This document shows, one piece after another, positions 60,114-64,000 of a stretch of 64,000 bases of DNA; the first letter of the stretch is position 1; the number at the start of each line of letters is the position of its first letter. Both the position numbers and the translations under genes were made by a program. The notes below the pieces were generated by a model. It saw only the letters and a list, made by a program, of their open reading frames with translations, was not told where the DNA came from and made no database searches. This DNA is from Pandoraea capi (GTDB lineage: Bacteria > Pseudomonadota > Gammaproteobacteria > Burkholderiales > Burkholderiaceae), in assembly GCF_902459735.1 (NCBI RefSeq), contig NZ_CABPRV010000013.1, positions 124,001-188,000 of the forward strand, written 5' to 3'.

Positions 60114-60518
60114 ATGCCACTCGACCCCAATCTGTTCTCGATTCACGATATCCGCGAACTCCCGTTCGTCACCTTCAATCAGGAGGCCGCCGAGCCGGGC
60201 TACGCCCGCGACTGGGAGGCGGAGATGGTGGCGCTCGTGAAGCATGGCGCGCCGTTCGTGGTGGTCTACGACCAGTTGACGCGTGACGAAACTCACGAGG
60301 ACCGCAAGCAGCGTGCCGTCTGGCTCAAGCACAACAAGTCCGCGTTGGCGGCGGTCTGCAAGGCGCTGGTGAGTATCGAGCCGGACGAGACGCGACGTGC
60401 GGCCATCCGCACAATGGGGGAGGCCGCAGTGAAGGCGTTCGGCATTCCGCATGAAGCGGTGGCGACGCGTGAAGAAGCGGAAGCGCTCGTCGAGCGGCTG
60501 ACGACGAGCGCAGGTTGA
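60114..60518 (+). CDS. Uncharacterised small soluble protein after the efflux operon
   Basis: I do not recognise a named family for this 134-residue protein. It has no signal peptide or membrane segment and ends with a regular helical region (GIPHEAVATREEAEALVERL). The pattern of an alternating beta/alpha order and the AFGIPHEAVATREEAEAL tail resembles STAS/SpoIIAA-like proteins, but only weakly. AAGGAG lies nine bases before the ATG at 60114. It follows NodT by 69 bases on the same strand and may be co-transcribed. Confidence 0.7.
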   Translation: MPLDPNLFSIHDIRELPFVTFNQEAAEPGYARDWEAEMVALVKHGAPFVVVYDQLTRDETHEDRKQRAVWLKHNKSALAAVCKALVSIEPDETRRAAIRTMGEAAVKAFGIPHEAVATREEAEALVERLTTSAG

Positions 60519-60573
60519 GTCAGGTCGCAGCGATCGCCGTGATGCGGAAGGCGCGTCGGTAATGCGGTGCGTC

Positions 60574-61830
60574 TCAATGAGGCAGGCGTTGTGCGAAGCC
60601 ATGCCGTTTGGCGGCGAACGCTACCCCCCACGCCGCTAACGCCAGCCACGTGAGCACATGCGGCAGCGCGGCGGCGCCCCAAGTTGACAGCACGGCGCCT
60701 CCGAGTACGCCACTCGCGGCGAACGACAGATTGAAGACGGTCACGAGCATCGATTGCGCTACGTTCTCATGCTCGCCCGCGGCATTCCCGAGCGCTGTCT
60801 GGAGGATCGTCGGTGCGCCGCTGAAACTCAGTCCCCACAGCACTGCGCCGACGGCGAGCACCGCCCATGACGCCTGCCACATCCCGAAGGCCACGATCAC
60901 GGCGGCGAAGGTTGCCAGCGCCGTCAACGCGAGTCTGCGCAACCAGCGATCCACCCAAAGCCCGATCCCCCAGAGGCCGACGAGCGTCGAAATGCCGAAC
61001 GCCGACAGGATCGTAGCGAGACGTCCGCTCATGCCGGAGGACGCGAGGAACGGTGCGACGTACGTGTACAGCGTGTAGTGCGCGACGACCCACAACATGA
61101 CCACTGCAAGCACTGGACGCACGCCCGGCATGCGGAGTACGTCGATGACGGAAGCGCGAGCGGGGGATCCATGGTGGGTGCCGTTGCTTGCGGTGCTTGC
61201 GGTGCTTGCGATGGTGACGTTCGGCACGATCAGCAGCATCCAGCCCACGAGCGTGAGCGCGAACGCCGACAAGCCGCCGAACACCGAGCGCCAGCCGATC
61301 AGTTGACCGAGCGTGGTCGCCGCAGGCACGCCGATGGCAAGCGCCAGCGGAATCCCCAGCATGGCGAAGGCGAGGGCACGTCCCTGACGTTCGGGACTCA
61401 CGAGACGCCGCGCGTAGGTCGCGATCTCGCTCCATGCCACGCCGGTCGCCAGACCCACCACGAAGCGGGCGGCGAGCGTCAAGGTGAAGTCCGATGAGAG
61501 CGCCGTGACGGCATTGCACAAGGCGAAGCCGAGCAGCGCAACGACCAGCACCGTCCGGCGCGACCAGCGATGCATCAGCACGGTCAGCGGCACGGCCCCG
61601 AGACCTGCGCCCAACGCGCAGAGCGTGACCATCTGGCCCGCCCAGGATTCGGAGATGTGAAAACCGTCGGCGAGCTGCGGCAACAGCCCGGCCGGGACCG
61701 TCTCGTTGGCCGCCGCTACGAAGGTCGCGAGCATCAACGCGGTCAGCGAGGCCCAGGGGGTGGCGTCGGCACGAGGTGCGACGGCAGTCGGGGGTGTGGG
61801 AGAACTGGGGGAAGTCGAAGAAGCAGACAT
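60574..61830 (-). CDS. MFS transporter (DHA1/AraJ type)
   Basis: This 418-residue major facilitator protein has twelve hydrophobic segments after a Ser/Pro/Thr-rich cytoplasmic N-terminus. The loop motif HRWSRRTVLVVALLGFALCN after the second segment and the RFVVGLATGVAWSEIATYAR segment fit the DHA1 drug or sugar exporter group. It is divergent from a LysR gene, the likely regulator. The ATG at 61830 is chosen; frames further upstream run under the LysR gene. Confidence 0.88.
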   Translation of the reverse strand: MSASSTSPSSPTPPTAVAPRADATPWASLTALMLATFVAAANETVPAGLLPQLADGFHISESWAGQMVTLCALGAGLGAVPLTVLMHRWSRRTVLVVALLGFALCNAVTALSSDFTLTLAARFVVGLATGVAWSEIATYARRLVSPERQGRALAFAMLGIPLALAIGVPAATTLGQLIGWRSVFGGLSAFALTLVGWMLLIVPNVTIASTASTASNGTHHGSPARASVIDVLRMPGVRPVLAVVMLWVVAHYTLYTYVAPFLASSGMSGRLATILSAFGISTLVGLWGIGLWVDRWLRRLALTALATFAAVIVAFGMWQASWAVLAVGAVLWGLSFSGAPTILQTALGNAAGEHENVAQSMLVTVFNLSFAASGVLGGAVLSTWGAAALPHVLTWLALAAWGVAFAAKRHGFAQRLPH

Positions 61831-61914
61831 GGTCGATCGTCGAGCGTAAATGTCCCGAGGGGGACGATGCCGGGTAGTCTGCCGATTCGGCTTGCTTTTG
61901 ATAATCTGTCGAAA

Positions 61915-61933
61915 ATTTGAATAACTTTCAAAT
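61915..61933. promoter_or_regulatory. Candidate LysR operator between MFS and LysR genes
   Basis: ATTTGAA-N5-TTCAAAT is a perfect 7-base-arm palindrome with a T-N11-A core (T61918, A61930), eleven bases before the LysR ATG and 84 bases from the MFS start. Confidence 0.6.
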
Positions 61934-61944
61934 GTAGATAGAAA

Positions 61945-62877
61945 ATGGCGACCGATCAACTGGGTGACATGCGCTTGTTCGCGACGGCGGCGACGCTCGG
62001 CAGTCTTTCTGCGGCGGGGCGCAAGCTGGGGCTCTCGCCCGCGGCGGCGAGCGCCCGGCTGGCGAAGCTGGAGGCGTCGTTGCAGACGCGGCTGTTCGTA
62101 CGCACCACGCGTCAGTTGCGCTTGACGGAGGAAGGGCGCGTCTACCTCTCGCACTGTCTCGTCGCGTTGCAGGCCATCGACGACGGCGAAGCGGCGCTCC
62201 AAGCCGGGTGCGCAGCAATTCGCGGCAAGATCCGGTTGTCGGCGTCGACCGATTTCGGGGCGCACAAGCTTTCCCCCTGGCTCGACGAATTCGTGGCGCG
62301 CTATCCGGACATCCGGCTATCGCTGACGCTGACCGACTCGATCTCCAATCTCGTGCACGACGATGTCGATCTCGCGATCCGCTTCAGCGAACCGGCGGAT
62401 GGCACGCTCGTGGCGCGTCGTCTCGCACCGATGTGCCGCGTGCTGTGTGCGTCGCCGGACTATCTGGCGCGTCACGGCGAACCGCAGACCCCTGAGGCGT
62501 TGTCGGCCCATCGGTTCATCGTGCTGGTTACGTCTTCCGGGCCGCTCAACGAGTTTCATTTCCGCAAGGACGAAGCGACCTGGCAGTTCACCGTGCCGAT
62601 GGCGCAAGCCTGGGAGACGAACGACGGCACGATAGCGCGCCGCTGGGCGCTCGACGGACGGGGTATCGTCCGAAAGACGTTGTGGGACGCCGCCGACGAT
62701 GTCCGGGCCGGACGGTTGAAGATTCTTCTGCCGGATTTCATCGCCACAGAGGCAGGCGTGTATGCCGTGCGGCATCGCACGCGTTACATGGTGCCGCGCG
62801 TACGTGCGCTGCTCGATTTTCTGATCGAGCGTTTCGAGCAGGAGGCCGTGACCTTGCCCGAGGCTTGCGCGCGCTGA
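61945..62877 (+). CDS. LysR family transcriptional regulator
   Basis: This 310-residue LysR protein has DMRLFATAATLGSLSAAGRK and LSPAAASARLAKLEASLQTR in the DNA-binding part and the YPDIRLSLTLTDSISNLVHD segment of the effector domain. It is divergent from the MFS exporter and carries a strong palindrome immediately before its start, consistent with autoregulation and control of the exporter. Confidence 0.92.
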   Translation: MATDQLGDMRLFATAATLGSLSAAGRKLGLSPAAASARLAKLEASLQTRLFVRTTRQLRLTEEGRVYLSHCLVALQAIDDGEAALQAGCAAIRGKIRLSASTDFGAHKLSPWLDEFVARYPDIRLSLTLTDSISNLVHDDVDLAIRFSEPADGTLVARRLAPMCRVLCASPDYLARHGEPQTPEALSAHRFIVLVTSSGPLNEFHFRKDEATWQFTVPMAQAWETNDGTIARRWALDGRGIVRKTLWDAADDVRAGRLKILLPDFIATEAGVYAVRHRTRYMVPRVRALLDFLIERFEQEAVTLPEACAR

Positions 62878-62959
62878 AGGCAGATCGGTCGACGCGAACC
62901 GTCGTCCGGGGCGGCAGGTGCCGTTACTTGTCGGACGTGACTTCATGTCATGATACGGC

Positions 62960-63574
62960 ATGGCCCAGATCCCGCTCTTCCCGCTCGGCAACGCCTTGTT
63001 TCCCGCTGGGGTGTTGCACTTGCGCATCTTCGAGGTGCGCTATCTCGACATGATCAAACGATGTCTCGCCGATGGCACGGAGTTCGGTGTTGTCGTGTTG
63101 CGACAGGGCAGCGAGGTGCGCCTGCCCGACAGCGTGGAGGAGCCTGCGATGATCGGCACCATGGCGCGCATCGAAGACTGGCGCGCGCCGATGCCGGCGT
63201 TGCTCGAACTGGTCTGCCGAGGCACGACGAAGTTCCGGCTGTCTTCCGTCGAGCTTGGGAAATACGGCTTGTGGATGGGGGAGGCGGACCTGCTGCCTGA
63301 CGACGCCAACGTCGCCATTCCCGACACCCTGCAAGTCAGTGCGGATACCCTTGGCAAGCTGATCGCGGGGTTGCAGCGCGATCCGGCGCGCGCTGCGAAG
63401 CTGCCACTTGCGCCGCCTTACCGTCTCGACGAGTGTGGCTGGGTGGCCGATCGCTGGGCAGAATTGCTCCCGCTGCCTGCCCACGAGAAAGAGACGCTGC
63501 TGGGCATCGACGACCCGGTCGCGCGGCTGGCGCGCATACAGGCGTTTCTCACGGATCACGGCGTGTTGTCCTGA
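62960..63574 (+). CDS. LON peptidase substrate-binding domain protein
   Basis: This 204-residue protein consists mainly of a Lon N-terminal (LAN) domain, starting IPLFPLGNALFPAGVLHLRI and FEVRYLDMIKRC. It lacks the Lon ATPase and protease parts. Stand-alone members are widespread and of unknown function. The ATG at 62960 gives the normal start. Confidence 0.9.
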   Translation: MAQIPLFPLGNALFPAGVLHLRIFEVRYLDMIKRCLADGTEFGVVVLRQGSEVRLPDSVEEPAMIGTMARIEDWRAPMPALLELVCRGTTKFRLSSVELGKYGLWMGEADLLPDDANVAIPDTLQVSADTLGKLIAGLQRDPARAAKLPLAPPYRLDECGWVADRWAELLPLPAHEKETLLGIDDPVARLARIQAFLTDHGVLS

Positions 63575-63590
63575 TCGCGTCGCGGCCGGT

Positions 63591-63610
63591 CGGCATATGC
63601 CGATATGCCG
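63591..63610. repeat. Palindrome CGGCATATGCCG with an extra half
   Basis: A perfect 12-base palindrome (63591-63602) is followed directly by a repeat of its right half, ATATGCCG (63603-63610). It lies just after the LON-domain gene and 105 bases before the ParB-like gene. No T tract follows, so a terminator is unlikely. Confidence 0.5.
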
Positions 63611-63715
63611 ATGCGCTGTGTCGATTTCCCTTGCGCCCCGCCGAACAGGCGATAATGTCGCCTGCTACGAATTCCCATGCCGTCGCCGGGCGCGACGGCG
63701 TCGTCACACAAATCC

Positions 63716-64000
63716 ATGACAGTTCAAATCAACGAAGAACTCAAGGCGTACATCGACCCCCTCACGCCTGACGAATATGGGGCGCTCGAACAAAGCCTGC
63801 TCGCCGAAGGTTGCCGCGACGCGCTCGTCCTGTGGGGCGATGTGCTGGTCGACGGCCACAACCGTTACGAAATCTGCCGCAAGCACGACATCGAATTCCG
63901 CACGGTGCAAAACCCGTCGTTCAAGTCGATGGACGACGTGCATCTGTGGATGATCGACAACCATCTGGGCCGCCGTAGCGTCTCTGACTACCAGCGTGGC
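63716..64000 (+). CDS. ParB/Srx-like domain protein, partial
   Basis: The window ends 95 codons into this gene. The visible part has the ParB N-terminal-like pattern: LTPDEYGALEQSLLAEGCRD, then VLVDGHNRYEICRKH, and LWMIDNHLGRRSVSDYQRG. Proteins with this start are found both on chromosomes and on plasmids or integrative elements; without the C-terminus its class cannot be set. The start ATG is at 63716. Confidence 0.8.
   Translation, partial: MTVQINEELKAYIDPLTPDEYGALEQSLLAEGCRDALVLWGDVLVDGHNRYEICRKHDIEFRTVQNPSFKSMDDVHLWMIDNHLGRRSVSDYQRG

Overview
The window is high-GC chromosomal DNA from a betaproteobacterium, most likely Burkholderiaceae and plausibly Pandoraea. This rests on gene order and protein character: the dapC-dapD pair, the smc-zipA-ligA-def block, the map-glnD pair divergent from rpsB-tsf-pyrH-frr-uppS-cdsA-dxr-rseP-bamA-skp-lpxD-fabZ-lpxA-lpxB-rnhB, the ppsR/ppsA divergon and the guaB-guaA pair. 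The genus is an inference; no rRNA or tRNA gene was seen to anchor it.

Positions 1-45.8 kb are mainly conserved core genome. From the left: lysine/diaminopimelate synthesis (dapD, cut by the window edge, and dapC); a DMT exporter; chromosome and division genes (smc, a zipA-like gene, ligA) with def; and, on the minus strand, map, glnD and a pseudouridine synthase whose N-terminus carries a 99-bp in-frame tandem repeat. Next is a long plus-strand superoperon for translation (rpsB, tsf, pyrH, frr), isoprenoid and phospholipid precursors (uppS, cdsA, dxr) and the outer membrane (rseP, bamA, skp, lpxD, fabZ, lpxA, lpxB), ending with rnhB and an rRNA methyltransferase. After the divergent ppsR/ppsA pair come nfeD with an SPFH protein, smpB divergent from ratA-rnfH, a second DMT exporter, guaB - small membrane protein - guaA, and a ketopantoate reductase.

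Positions 45.8-64 kb look more accessory. They hold a succession of regulator-plus-target modules: HxlR divergent from a crotonase with a Tat-like signal and an NmrA protein; an AraC regulator next to a 49-residue remnant of a cupin gene; LysR divergent from a haloacetate (fluoroacetate-type) dehalogenase; an SDR lacking the usual YxxxK, divergent from a GcvA-like LysR; a second LysR followed by an AaeXAB-type efflux operon (FUSC, DUF1656, HlyD, NodT) and a small soluble protein; an MFS exporter divergent from another LysR; a LON-domain protein; and a truncated ParB-like gene at the right edge.

The most useful new observations are regulatory or evolutionary. A palindrome TGCGT-N3-ACGCA occurs on both sides of the LysR gene that precedes the efflux operon. 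Two near-identical 16-mers lie between the HxlR gene and the crotonase. An inverted CTTATCCAACA pair lies between ppsR and ppsA. The rpsB leader contains a terminator-like hairpin just after a strong extended -10 promoter. The cupin fragment looks like a recombination scar at the edge of the crotonase/NmrA module. No CRISPR array, prophage, insertion sequence or clearly novel defence system was found.
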